Notes: generated from the sequence alone by a model not told the origin. A DNA stretch of 64,000 nt from an uncultured Flavobacteriales bacterium (GCA_913062955.1 CAJXZP010000008.1:1-64000), one strand, 5' to 3'; numbered from the stretch's first letter, positions 53,079-62,439 are shown. Numbers and translations: made by a program.

Positions 53079-54803
53079 ATGAAATTATCCATACCAATTT
53101 TCATATTTGTAATTCTTTCTATTACAATACAAAAGGCATCCGCTCAATCAGATTCCCTTCCATCCTTTGGAGCACCACTTCCTATCCCTATGTTCCTTGC
53201 CGGAAACTTTGCCGAACTACGTGGGGGACATTTTCATGGCGGAATTGATATTAAAACAAATCAAACCGAGGGAATCCCCGTGTTAGCGGCTGAAGACGGC
53301 TATATTTCTAGGGTAAAGATTTCATTAGGTGGGTATGGGAATGCCCTTTATATCACGCATCCAAATGGGTACACCACGGCATATGGCCACCTACAAAGAT
53401 TCAATAGAGAGATCCATAAATTTGTTTTGGAACAACAGTATTCCCAAAAGAAATTTACCATTGAGCGTTTTTTCACCGCTTCACAAATACCTGTAAAAAA
53501 AGGAGATACTATTGCCCTTTCCGGGAATTCGGGAGGGTCGGGAGGACCACATCTTCATTTTGAAATTAGGAAAACCATTGGTTCCGTTCCTCAAAACCCG
53601 CTATTATTTGGATTTGATATACAAGATACTATTACTCCCACACTAAAAAACATTGGGATTTATCCCATGAACGACACTAGTTTCATTAATGGCCAAAATG
53701 AACCCTTAATACTCCCCTTAGTAAAAAGAGGAAATTCCTACACCATTTCGAGCAAAAAGCAATTCAAGGCGAGAGGCGTGTTAGGTTTTGGGATAGAAGC
53801 TATTGACAAGCTCAACGGATCGCATAATGTTTGCGGAGTATATAACATTTCTCTATCGGCCGATTCTCATCTTATTTACTCCCACCAAATGGACGAAGTG
53901 CGATTTGAAAACTCTCGATTTATTCAAACTCATGTAGATTTTCATGAAGCAAAGAAGAATAGGCGAAAAATTCAAAAGAGTTTTTTAACCACCTATAACA
54001 ATCTACGGATTTACAAAAACGTAAAAAACAGAGGTTTGGTTTACTTTTCTAAATACGGTCATGCGTTAGATTATTCCATAATAGATGCCTATGGCAATAA
54101 ATCAACGGTTGGATTTCAAATTGGATTTGACAGTCTATCCTACCCAATAAAGCAGGAGACAGACACATTTTCGTTATTTACCTACAAACAAAATGGATAC
54201 TACGAATCAGATGAGCTCAAGGTAAACATACCGAAATACAGTTTGTACGAAAACTTGAAATTCAAAACCTCCAGTACGGACACCCTTAAAAACGGGGTAT
54301 CGAGAGTTCATTATATCCAGGATTTATATACCCCTTTGCAAAAGAAAATGACGGTAACCATAAAAACGAAGGAGGCCACCCAGGCGGAAGGCAATAAATT
54401 TTTCGCTGTTTCTTTGACCAAGGAATTAAGAACCCTTGCTCCAGAGGGTGGATTATTTAATAACGGATGGATCAGTTTCAGAACAAGAAGCATGGGTCCT
54501 TACACCATTTTGGAAGACACGGTTCCGCCCGTAATAAAACCCGTCAACTTTTCAAAAAGCATGACAAACATTCATGAATTGAGTCAATTAAAATGGAAGG
54601 CACAGGATACTATGAGCGGAGTAAAAACATATGAAGCGTTTATTGATGGCGAATGGCACCTACTGGAATACGATTACAAAACAAATTTGGTTTGGATAAA
54701 TTTAGATCACCATTTACCCGAACCAGGAGAACATTTACTAGAGGTGAAAATTGGTGATTCTGTTAACAATTTTAAAACCTTTTCTTTCAATTTTATTTGG
54801 TAA
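53079..54803 (+). CDS. M23 family metallopeptidase (LytM-type), secreted
   Basis: 574 residues, signal peptide ending at ASAQ. The LytM domain has HFHGGID (H53 and D57, zinc ligands), GYISRVKISLGGYGNALYI, YGHLQRF, and SGNSGGSGGPHLHFEIR (HxH ligand) near 160-180. So it is catalytically complete and should cut peptidoglycan cross-bridges or similar peptides in the periplasm. The C-terminal ~390 residues are beta-rich domains (e.g. DTVPPVIKPVNFSKSM, TMSGVKTYEAFIDGEWH) of Ig-like type, known from Bacteroidota M23 proteins. Monocistronic or with the next gene. Confidence 0.92.
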   Translation: MKLSIPIFIFVILSITIQKASAQSDSLPSFGAPLPIPMFLAGNFAELRGGHFHGGIDIKTNQTEGIPVLAAEDGYISRVKISLGGYGNALYITHPNGYTTAYGHLQRFNREIHKFVLEQQYSQKKFTIERFFTASQIPVKKGDTIALSGNSGGSGGPHLHFEIRKTIGSVPQNPLLFGFDIQDTITPTLKNIGIYPMNDTSFINGQNEPLILPLVKRGNSYTISSKKQFKARGVLGFGIEAIDKLNGSHNVCGVYNISLSADSHLIYSHQMDEVRFENSRFIQTHVDFHEAKKNRRKIQKSFLTTYNNLRIYKNVKNRGLVYFSKYGHALDYSIIDAYGNKSTVGFQIGFDSLSYPIKQETDTFSLFTYKQNGYYESDELKVNIPKYSLYENLKFKTSSTDTLKNGVSRVHYIQDLYTPLQKKMTVTIKTKEATQAEGNKFFAVSLTKELRTLAPEGGLFNNGWISFRTRSMGPYTILEDTVPPVIKPVNFSKSMTNIHELSQLKWKAQDTMSGVKTYEAFIDGEWHLLEYDYKTNLVWINLDHHLPEPGEHLLEVKIGDSVNNFKTFSFNFIW

Positions 54804-54857
54804 TTTCACCGCATTCAATTTGGGCACATTATTCGAGTGTGACATTAGAACAACCGT

Positions 54858-55496
54858 ATGAAGAAATCGTTACTATTCTTACTTTTTATAGCAATAATCA
54901 ATTCCGTTTCATTTGCCCAAGATGAAGTTCCTGATCGAGATATCATTCAATTTTCAGGGGTTATTCTAGATGGGGATAGTTTACAACCGGTACCTTTCAC
55001 CTCTATTATTGTATTACAAAGACATTCGGGTACGACAGCTGATGCCAACGGTATTTTTTCGTTTGCCGCCCAAACGGGGGATTCGATTAAGTTTACCAGT
55101 GTTGGATTTAAAGAGGCCTATTTTGTGATACCGGATACGTTAAATACCAAAAAGTACTCCTTAATTCAGTTAATGTCTACGGACACCATGCTATTACGTA
55201 CGCACATGGTATATCCTTGGCCAAGTAGAGAACAGTTTAAAGAAGAATTTTTAAATACTCGGATTCCTACGGATGATTTGGATAGAGCAAATGCAAATCT
55301 AGCCCAAGCAGAAATGAGAGAGCGCATGCAAAACATGCCTGGATCGGGTAGTGAAAATTTCAAATATGAAAACTACCAACGTGCCCAGCAATCCTATTAC
55401 AATGGGCAATACCCTTCTTGGAGTATATTGAACCCCATTGCCTGGGCTCAGTTTATTAAAGCTTGGGACAACGGAGATTTCAAGAAAAAGGATTAA
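54858..55496 (+). CDS. Secreted protein with carboxypeptidase-like regulatory domain
   Basis: 212 residues, signal peptide ending near SFAQ. Residues ~30-110 form the CarboxypepD_reg-like beta-sandwich (FSGVILDGDSLQPVPFTSIIV ... GIFSFAAQTGDSIKFTSVGFKEAYF) seen at the N-terminus of Bacteroidota TonB receptors, but here without a receptor. A basic/polar tail with Asn/Tyr-rich ENYQRAQQSYYNGQYPSWS follows. It ends 65 bases before the receptor gene. Possibly periplasmic. Function unknown. Confidence 0.8.
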   Translation: MKKSLLFLLFIAIINSVSFAQDEVPDRDIIQFSGVILDGDSLQPVPFTSIIVLQRHSGTTADANGIFSFAAQTGDSIKFTSVGFKEAYFVIPDTLNTKKYSLIQLMSTDTMLLRTHMVYPWPSREQFKEEFLNTRIPTDDLDRANANLAQAEMRERMQNMPGSGSENFKYENYQRAQQSYYNGQYPSWSILNPIAWAQFIKAWDNGDFKKKD

Positions 55497-55561
55497 ATAT
55501 TATTGCTCAGCAATAAATTAAAAGGTAATTAGTTTATCGAGTAATTAAATCTACCAGTCAC

Positions 55562-58081
55562 TTGAATTTTAAAGTTTCCATCGTTTTTATTGGTTTGATA
55601 TTTGGCCTAGTCTCCTTCGCATTCGCACAGGAACCACACGCAAAAATATCTGGACAAGTCGTTTCCGATCAAAATGTACCGCTCCCCGGAGCCTATATTT
55701 TCGTGGACGATTTTCAACACGGAACGGTCACCGATTCCACCGGGCGCTATTCCCAAACCGTTACGGCCAACAAAGAGTTTAAACTCATTATCGTTTTTAT
55801 TGGATACGATACGAGTTATGCCAAATACACCTTAAAGCCGGGTAAAGAACTGGTAGTGAATTTTGAATTGAACTTTAATTCTCAAAAAATGAAAGCCCTT
55901 GTTATTAAGGGGGGCCGTAAACGAGAAACTGGCCTTACGCCACTTTCGGTAAAGGATGTCACCCAAGTTGCTGGACCAGGATCTGGAATTGAACGCACAT
56001 TAATATTCCAAGGGTCTGGAGTTTCCAGTAGAAATGAAATGAGTTCGCAATACAGTGTACGTGGTGGGAATTTTGATGAGAATTTAATCTATGTAAATGG
56101 CATCCAAATATACCGACCATTTTTGGTCCGGTCGGGGCGACAAGAAGGTTTGAGTTTTGTTAATCCTCATATGGTAGAAAACGTAAACTTTTCTTCGGGT
56201 GGATTTGAATCTAAATATGGGGATAAAATGTCGAGCGTTTTGGATGTCACCTATAAGGAACCTGAAAAATTTTCGGGTTTTGTGGAAGCCAGTTTTTTAG
56301 GTGCACAAATAGCTATTGAACAAGCATCGGACGACAAACGTTTTACCCAAATTCATGGATTTCGATACCGAACCAACCAATACTTACTAAAAGGGTTGGA
56401 TACACAGGGAGAATATCAACCAGAGTTTATTGACTACCAAGGGTATTTTACGTACGACATTTCAGACCGGATAGAACTAGGCGCATTAGCATCTTTCTCT
56501 CGAAACAAATACCGATTTGTGCCTGATACCCGAGTTACAGAATTTGGAACTTTCCAAGAAGCCTTACAGCTTACTGTTTTTTATGATGGTCAAGAAATTG
56601 ACCAATATCAAACCTCTTTGGGAGCATTAACTTTAACTGCTTTACCTAATGATAGTCTGGTATTAAAATTTGGCGCATCCTTAAACAACAGTAATGAGTC
56701 GGAAACCTTTGATATAGAAGGAGCCTATAGGTTGGATGAATTGGATAAAGATTTAGGATCCGATAATTTCGGTCAAGTCGCATTCAATAGAGGCGTTGGA
56801 GGGTTTATCAATCATGCTAGAAATTTTTATGTCGCTACCCTTGCCTCCCTTACCCACGATGGAAAGCATTACGGAAAAAATGCGGATATTTCCTGGGGTA
56901 TTCGGGGAAATTACGAATGGATTGATGATAAATACGAAGAGTGGGAACTTATTGATTCTACGGGATACTCCACCCCCCAGACCCCATCAGATCAAATCGT
57001 ATTGAACCAATCTTATGCCAGTACTAATAAACTAAGCTGGTACCGTTTTAACGGTTATGGGCAATGGAACAGAACCTTTGATTTAGACTCCAATTTACTG
57101 AATGTAAACCTTGGTGCCCGATTCAATTACTTTAGTTATACGAACCAATGGGTAGGCGGACCCCGATTTTTAGTATCCTACACACCCAATTGGACAAAGC
57201 ACTACACGTTTAAAGCCGCTTGGGGTTATTACCATCAACCTCCATCATTTAGGGAAATGCGAAATGTAGCGGGAATAATCAATCCTGAAATTAAAGCACA
57301 AACAGCCATTCATTATGTTTTAGGCCTAGAGCATGACTTTTTGATGTGGGAGCGCCCATTCAAAGTTTCTGCAGAAATATATTATAAAGACCTTAAAAAC
57401 TTAGTTCCGTACGAAGTGGATAATGTAAGAATTAGATATTACGGTACCAATAACTCTAACGGCTATGCCACTGGGATTGATTTCAAAATAAATGGTGAGT
57501 TTGTAAAAGGAGTACAATCTTGGGCAAGTCTTAGTTTTATGACCACCCAGGAAGACTTAACAGATGATTTCTATTACAAACATTACGATGCTAATGGAGA
57601 CCAGGTACAACCTGGAGATCCATTTAACCCCGTTGCAACTACAGAGAGGATTGAACCAGGAAATATTCCAAGGCCTACCGATCAGCGGGTAAACTTCGCC
57701 ATTTTCTTTCAAGATTACCTACCCAATAACCCTACATTCAAAACCAACATCACTATTTATCTAGCTTCGGGATTACCATTTGGCCCACCAAGTTACGAAC
57801 GCTACGATGATGTATTTAGAATGCCACCCTACCGTAGAGTAGATATTGGGTTTTCGAAAGAGCTACTTCAAAACAAGTTTGAGAAACGTAATAAATTAGG
57901 AAAGAGTAACGGTTTTAAAACTTTAAAAAGTATGTGGCTAGCCTTAGAAGTATTTAACGTTTTGGGGGTTCAAAATACCATTTCTTATAACTGGGTACAT
58001 GATATTTCTAATCGATACTATGCCGTACCTAATCACCTTACTCCACGTCAAGTCAATTTGAAATTACAATTGAAATTCTAA
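55562..58081 (+). CDS. TonB-dependent receptor with carboxypeptidase-like domain
   Basis: 839 residues from a TTG start, since no in-frame ATG precedes the signal peptide NFKVSIVFIGLIFGLVSFAFAQ. A carboxypeptidase-like domain (~27-115: ISGQVVSDQNVPLPGAYIF, IVFIGYDTSY) is followed by a plug (~120-235: SRNEMSSQYSVRGGNFDENLIYVNG; SGGFESKYGDKMSSVLDVTY) and a C-terminal beta-barrel ending QVNLKLQLKF (terminal Phe). It transports an unknown ligand using TonB. No SusD partner is present nearby, so it is not a SusCD pair. Overlaps the PAP2 gene tail-to-tail by 4 bases. Confidence 0.93.
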   Translation: MNFKVSIVFIGLIFGLVSFAFAQEPHAKISGQVVSDQNVPLPGAYIFVDDFQHGTVTDSTGRYSQTVTANKEFKLIIVFIGYDTSYAKYTLKPGKELVVNFELNFNSQKMKALVIKGGRKRETGLTPLSVKDVTQVAGPGSGIERTLIFQGSGVSSRNEMSSQYSVRGGNFDENLIYVNGIQIYRPFLVRSGRQEGLSFVNPHMVENVNFSSGGFESKYGDKMSSVLDVTYKEPEKFSGFVEASFLGAQIAIEQASDDKRFTQIHGFRYRTNQYLLKGLDTQGEYQPEFIDYQGYFTYDISDRIELGALASFSRNKYRFVPDTRVTEFGTFQEALQLTVFYDGQEIDQYQTSLGALTLTALPNDSLVLKFGASLNNSNESETFDIEGAYRLDELDKDLGSDNFGQVAFNRGVGGFINHARNFYVATLASLTHDGKHYGKNADISWGIRGNYEWIDDKYEEWELIDSTGYSTPQTPSDQIVLNQSYASTNKLSWYRFNGYGQWNRTFDLDSNLLNVNLGARFNYFSYTNQWVGGPRFLVSYTPNWTKHYTFKAAWGYYHQPPSFREMRNVAGIINPEIKAQTAIHYVLGLEHDFLMWERPFKVSAEIYYKDLKNLVPYEVDNVRIRYYGTNNSNGYATGIDFKINGEFVKGVQSWASLSFMTTQEDLTDDFYYKHYDANGDQVQPGDPFNPVATTERIEPGNIPRPTDQRVNFAIFFQDYLPNNPTFKTNITIYLASGLPFGPPSYERYDDVFRMPPYRRVDIGFSKELLQNKFEKRNKLGKSNGFKTLKSMWLALEVFNVLGVQNTISYNWVHDISNRYYAVPNHLTPRQVNLKLQLKF

Positions 58082-58902
58082 AATATCATTCGCATTGCGA
58101 GACCATTCAATTGAGGATGTATTTTTAGATCTACCCCAGAATTATCTTTTTTAAAGTGCATTACGGGAACAAAATATCCGATTAATGCCCCCACAGAATA
58201 TCCCACCAGAACATCGGTAATAAAGTGTTCTCCTGCATCCACCTTGGCCCATCCGGTAACTGCGGGAAGAACTATAGCTCCTGTCCACACGAGTGGCTTC
58301 CACTTACTATGGGGATGTGTATCTGAAAAAACTTTTGCCGCAAAGAAACCAATCCCAGCGGTGGCGGCCGTGCTTTGCGAAAAGAAGGAAAATCGAGCGT
58401 CTAACTCCTGCTTTCTATCCATTGAAACCATTGCATTATAAACGTATGGACGGGTTCTTAAAACAGTCGTTTTTGTTACAGAGGCGACTCCATAGGTGAC
58501 CATTAAAACTTCCATCCCCATAACCCCCATGATGACCCATTGCCTACGAATGGATTTATTTGCCAATAACGTAAGGGAAGCTAGCCCTGTACCCAAAAGA
58601 ACACCTTCGCTAAGTGTATTGGAAGATTCTGAATAATTGAAAATCGTTTTTCTATCCAAGGAATTTACATCCTGGGGATTCAATTGATTCACCTCATCCC
58701 TAGTAAAAGGAGAAACGTTGGTCGAAACCATTTGGCCAACGGTTAGCGTCAAAGCCCCAAAACCGACCAAGGAATAATCCACATTACTCGTTAACTCGTA
58801 AGGGAATTGTGCAATTACCGAAAATTGGAGCATAAAAAAAAGCAATACACTTCCGGCTTTCACCTTCCATGTATTGCTTTTACATTTCATTTTAGAAAAC
58901 AA
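58078..58902 (-). CDS. PAP2-superfamily-like protein with altered active-site motifs
   Basis: 274 residues with a signal-like N-terminus and several hydrophobic segments. PAP2 motif 1 is intact (K144 TTVLRT RP152, KX6RP). Motif 2, normally PSGH, reads FFSQSTAATA (175-181), losing Gly and the His. Motif 3 SRX5HX3D appears as AKVDAGEHFITD (K220 ... H226 ... D230), so Arg is Lys. The family dephosphorylates phosphatidate, undecaprenyl or other lipid phosphates, but the loss of the motif-2 His argues against normal catalysis. Residue 5 (MKCKSN) is an alternative start. Confidence 0.75.
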   Translation of the reverse strand: MFSKMKCKSNTWKVKAGSVLLFFMLQFSVIAQFPYELTSNVDYSLVGFGALTLTVGQMVSTNVSPFTRDEVNQLNPQDVNSLDRKTIFNYSESSNTLSEGVLLGTGLASLTLLANKSIRRQWVIMGVMGMEVLMVTYGVASVTKTTVLRTRPYVYNAMVSMDRKQELDARFSFFSQSTAATAGIGFFAAKVFSDTHPHSKWKPLVWTGAIVLPAVTGWAKVDAGEHFITDVLVGYSVGALIGYFVPVMHFKKDNSGVDLKIHPQLNGLAMRMIF

Positions 58903-58903
58903 T

Positions 58904-60145
58904 CTAAGCTACGCGTAACTTACTCATTCCCGATTTTTCAAAATGCTCGGTAGCATATGCTAAATCAATAACCAGTTCACTCATTTTGTTTTCCGCTGCT
59001 TCGCTAGGTGTTTCATACATAGCATCTAACATAATGGCTTCACAAATGGCTCTTAATCCACGTGCTCCTAACTTAAATTCGTTAGCTCTTTCTACAATAA
59101 AGTGAAGTACCTCTTCGGTAACAGTCAACTTAATCCCTTCCATTTCAAATAGCTTGGTATATTGTTTTATCAAGCTATTTTTTGGTTCGGTTAAAATATT
59201 TGTCAGCGCTTCTTTATCTAACGGATTCAAATGCGTTAAAACAGGGAAACGACCAATCAATTCTGGAATTAATCCAAAAGATCTTAAATCAGATGGCGCA
59301 ATGTATTGCAACAGATTTTCTTCATCCACCTTCTCCAATTTATTCGTGGTATACCCCATCGGTTGCTTATTAATTCTACGGCTAATTTGGGTTTCGATAC
59401 CATCGAAAGCTCCCCCACAGATAAACAAGATATTTTTGGTATTTACCTCCACCAGTTTTTGTTCCGGATGTTTTCTACCGCCATAAGGAGGTACACCAAT
59501 TACGGTTCCTTCCAATAGTTTCAATAACCCTTGTTGCACACCTTCACCTGATACATCTCTGGTGATAGAAGCATTATCGCCTTTACGGGCAATTTTATCG
59601 ATCTCATCAATAAAGATGATTCCTCTTTCTGCTAATTCCGGATTGTAATCTGCGGCTTGAAGTAAACGCGCCAAAATAGATTCTACATCCTCTCCAACAT
59701 ACCCTGCTTCGGTAAGCACGGTAGCATCTGCAATAGCAAAAGGAACATTCAACACCTTGGCAATAGTTTTAGCCAATAATGTTTTTCCCGTACCGGTACG
59801 ACCGACCATGATCACGTTAGATTTTTCAATCTCCACATCATCATCAGTAACCACTTGGGTTAAACGTTTAAAGTGATTGTAAACGGCAACGGCCAGTACT
59901 TTTTTGGCGTCATCTTGCCCAATAACGTACTCATTTAATTTGTCATTCAACTCTTTCGGTTTGTATAAAGACAGAGCCGATTGCAAAGTATCCCGAAGTT
60001 TATGTTGTGAGTCATCCTCCACAATTTTCATTGCTTGCTCCACACAACTATCACAAATGTGACCGGTAGTTCCGCCAATTAGCATTCCTACTTCATTCTT
60101 TTGTTTCCCACAAAACGAACACTTAACTGGTTTTTCGCTTTTCAT
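58904..60145 (-). CDS. clpX: ATP-dependent Clp protease ATP-binding subunit ClpX
   Basis: The track starts at 60178, inside the U-run of the preceding terminator. Residue 12 (MKSEKPVKCSFCGKQKNEV, 60145) is the normal start, giving 413 residues. The zinc-binding domain has CxxC...CDSC (residues 9-33), Walker [14 protein letters not shown], Walker [12 protein letters not shown], the GAFDGIE region of family signature, and GARGLRAICEAIM sensor 2. It unfolds tagged proteins and feeds them to ClpP, encoded upstream. Confidence 0.96.
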   Translation of the reverse strand: MKSEKPVKCSFCGKQKNEVGMLIGGTTGHICDSCVEQAMKIVEDDSQHKLRDTLQSALSLYKPKELNDKLNEYVIGQDDAKKVLAVAVYNHFKRLTQVVTDDDVEIEKSNVIMVGRTGTGKTLLAKTIAKVLNVPFAIADATVLTEAGYVGEDVESILARLLQAADYNPELAERGIIFIDEIDKIARKGDNASITRDVSGEGVQQGLLKLLEGTVIGVPPYGGRKHPEQKLVEVNTKNILFICGGAFDGIETQISRRINKQPMGYTTNKLEKVDEENLLQYIAPSDLRSFGLIPELIGRFPVLTHLNPLDKEALTNILTEPKNSLIKQYTKLFEMEGIKLTVTEEVLHFIVERANEFKLGARGLRAICEAIMLDAMYETPSEAAENKMSELVIDLAYATEHFEKSGMSKLRVA

Positions 60146-60171
60146 GCTGGTAAAATTATAGATTTTGTCCG

Positions 60172-60220
60172 GAGACAAAAAAAGAGACTGAAATTTGGGG
60201 AATCCCTCCTTTCAGTCTCC
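60172..60220 (-). terminator. Rho-independent terminator between clpP and clpX
   Basis: On the minus strand a 10-bp stem (GAGACTGAAA/TTTCAGTCTC), with a smaller inner GGGATTCCC-type stem, is followed by a run of seven T. It lies after the clpP stop and 30-odd bases upstream of the clpX ATG, so clpX should be transcribed separately or after partial readthrough. Confidence 0.85.
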
Positions 60221-60242
60221 AATTAAATTTAGTTATTGTTGT

Positions 60243-60905
60243 TTAGGCTTTTAACAAAACCTCATCAATCATTCCGTAATCTTTGGCTTCAGTAGAAGTC
60301 ATCCAATAATCACGATCTGAATCGGCCCATACCTTATCATATTCTTGACCTGAATGATCCGAAATGATGCTGTATAATTCCTTTTTCAATTTCGCAATTT
60401 CACGAGCTGTGATTTCAATATCAGATGCCTGACCTTGTGCGCCACCCATGGGTTGGTGAATCATTACTCTGGAATGTTTCAATGCCGAACGCTTTCCTTT
60501 GGCACCTGCCGCTAATAAAACAGCTGCCATAGAAGCCGCCATACCTGTACAGATAGTAGATACTTCGGGTTGGATGTATTGCATGGTATCGTAAATACCT
60601 AAACCGGCATACACTGATCCACCCGGACTATTGATATAAATATAAATATCCCGATTTGCATCGGCACTCTGCAAGAACAAAAGTTGTGCTTGAATAATGT
60701 TAGCTACGTAATCGTCTACGCCTGTACCTAGAAAAATAATTCGGTCCATCATTAAACGTGAAAACACATCTAATGCTTGCACATTCATTGTACGTTCTTC
60801 TAGGATATATGGAGTCATTGAAGACTCAATATAATGTTCCATTGCAATGGAACTAATGCCTTTATCTTTTGTTGCGAATTTTTTAAACTCTCTATAATCT
60901 GTCAT
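60243..60905 (-). CDS. clpP: ATP-dependent Clp protease proteolytic subunit ClpP
   Basis: 220 residues, Ser-protease family S14. Catalytic Ser in MAASMAAVLLAAG (GMAAS near residue 120), His in HSRVMIHQPMGG (near 145), Asp in YDKVWADSDRDYWM (near 196). It forms the tetradecameric proteolytic chamber used with ClpX. Starts 3 bases after the tig stop, so tig-clpP is one operon. Confidence 0.97.
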   Translation of the reverse strand: MTDYREFKKFATKDKGISSIAMEHYIESSMTPYILEERTMNVQALDVFSRLMMDRIIFLGTGVDDYVANIIQAQLLFLQSADANRDIYIYINSPGGSVYAGLGIYDTMQYIQPEVSTICTGMAASMAAVLLAAGAKGKRSALKHSRVMIHQPMGGAQGQASDIEITAREIAKLKKELYSIISDHSGQEYDKVWADSDRDYWMTSTEAKDYGMIDEVLLKA

Positions 60906-60908
60906 TGT

Positions 60909-62306
60909 TTATCCGAATAAGTTTGTTAGACTGCCCATAATACCTTTTTTAGGAGCTTCACCAGTTGCTAATTTAACGAAATCATCATAAGAAACCGATT
61001 TATCTTTCAGCTTTAACGTCTTTTTATAAAAAGTCATCATTTTAGCAAAATAAAGATCTTCGTATACCTTACGGTACTCTTCTTCATTTTTCATAACGTT
61101 CATCGCAGAATCTGTCAATAATTTATCGTCAGGATCAGGCATTCCGTATTGCGCAAATTGCGTCTTCAAACTTTCTTTGGTGTAGTTCATCAACTCATCT
61201 TGATCAATCGCTAAACTATATTTTTTAGTGATCTCACTTTCAATTAAGTTCCACTTCAAACCTTCAGCGTACCCTTCGTATGCGGTCTCCACATCTGCTT
61301 CATTTGCAAATTGTTGTTGGGTAGCCATGAATTCCTTCAAAAAAGAATCTGGTAATTTATGATCAAATTTCTTAGCGTATTCTATTTTGATATCCTTGTA
61401 TAATTGGATGTCTTCGTAACGAACAAAGATTTTCTCCAACTCTTGGGTAATCTTAGTATGAAATTCTTCGGTCGTTTTTACCGTATCTTTTCCATACAGT
61501 TTATCAAAAAGCTCTACATTCAAATCAGCTGGCTCCACATGGAAAATCTCTTCTACTACAAAAGAAAAACTTTCTGAAATCTCCATGACTTGTGTCATTC
61601 CAATGTTTAGCATTTTAGCCAAATCCTCATCTCCTTTAGCGACTGCTTTTGGATTCAAAATGATGTCCTTTCCTTTCGTCAATCCCATCAACTTCTTTTT
61701 CAATTTTGAATCTTCTACAAACTCTATTGAAATCGTTGATTTATGAGAAATACCACCTTCTTTAATTTCACCTGCTTCATTGAGCTCCGTGAACACCCCA
61801 TTCAGCATATCTTTTTCACCGGCTTTTTCGATGTTTGAGAATTTGCCATATTGTTTACGCACATCATCCGAATACTTTTCGATTAATTTTTCGTCCACTT
61901 TAATTTTGTGAGCCGTAAACTTATCTTTTTCCGATACTTCTACCGAAAGCTCTGGAGCAACGCCAATTCTATAGGTAAATGCGGCATCCTTCATGTTATT
62001 TACATCCAATACTAAAGACGGATCTGAAACAGGAATAGGCTGACCTAAAACGGGTATTTTATTTTCTTTAATATACCGATCAACTTGGGTCCCTAGAATT
62101 TGATTAATTTCTTGTCCAAGAAGTTGATTTCCATGCATTTTTCTAATCAGTCCCATTGGAACATGACCTTTTCTGAAGCCAGGCATATTTGCCTTTTTTT
62201 GGTGCATTTTCAATTTATTGGTCACTGTATTTGCGTAATCTAGCGCATCAATATTTACTGTTAAAACTCCAGTTAAATCTTCACTTATTTCGTGTGATAC
62301 TTTCAT
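60909..62306 (-). CDS. tig: Trigger factor
   Basis: 465 residues. N-terminal ribosome-binding domain with MPGFRKGHVPMGLIRKMHGNQLLG (GFRxGKxP loop at ~42-50), then a PPIase-like region that lacks the strong FKBP signature common in Bacteroidota, and a helical C-terminal chaperone domain (LEKIFVRYEDIQLYKDIKIEYAKKF). It holds nascent chains at the ribosome exit. Followed by clpP in the operon. A -7 box TACTTTTG at 62432-62439 and a short ORF at 62333-62410 lie upstream. Confidence 0.93.
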   Translation of the reverse strand: MKVSHEISEDLTGVLTVNIDALDYANTVTNKLKMHQKKANMPGFRKGHVPMGLIRKMHGNQLLGQEINQILGTQVDRYIKENKIPVLGQPIPVSDPSLVLDVNNMKDAAFTYRIGVAPELSVEVSEKDKFTAHKIKVDEKLIEKYSDDVRKQYGKFSNIEKAGEKDMLNGVFTELNEAGEIKEGGISHKSTISIEFVEDSKLKKKLMGLTKGKDIILNPKAVAKGDEDLAKMLNIGMTQVMEISESFSFVVEEIFHVEPADLNVELFDKLYGKDTVKTTEEFHTKITQELEKIFVRYEDIQLYKDIKIEYAKKFDHKLPDSFLKEFMATQQQFANEADVETAYEGYAEGLKWNLIESEITKKYSLAIDQDELMNYTKESLKTQFAQYGMPDPDDKLLTDSAMNVMKNEEEYRKVYEDLYFAKMMTFYKKTLKLKDKSVSYDDFVKLATGEAPKKGIMGSLTNLFG

Positions 62307-62332
62307 CTTTATTCTTTTTTTCTTTTAATCAA

Positions 62333-62410
62333 TCACATATCGAACTTACGTCCATACTTGGTATTAATTCTTTTAGCCTTCGTATCAAATTCCATTTGGT
62401 AACGAGACAT
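62333..62410 (-). CDS. Possible 25-codon leader ORF upstream of tig
   Basis: Between the presumed promoter and tig lies ATG...TGA coding MSRYQMEFDTKAKRINTKYGRKFDM, highly basic and polar, ending 26 bases before the tig ATG. It starts 21 bases after the -7 box, like a true first ORF. It is too short for the ORF track. A chance ORF remains possible. If real it would be a leader peptide or a small basic protein. Confidence 0.4.
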   Translation of the reverse strand: MSRYQMEFDTKAKRINTKYGRKFDM

Positions 62411-62431
62411 TTCTTGTAAAAATTAAGGCAA

Positions 62432-62439
62432 CAAAAGTA
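62432..62439 (-). promoter_or_regulatory. -7 box TACTTTTG upstream of tig
   Basis: An exact TAnnTTTG on the minus strand (CAAAAGTA on plus), ~125 bases before the tig ATG and 21 bases before the possible leader ORF. Confidence 0.45.

Noticed and set aside
55562-58081. SusC/SusD nutrient-binding pair
   Set aside because: No SusD-like lipoprotein gene follows. The next gene is convergent, so this is a single TonB-dependent receptor.
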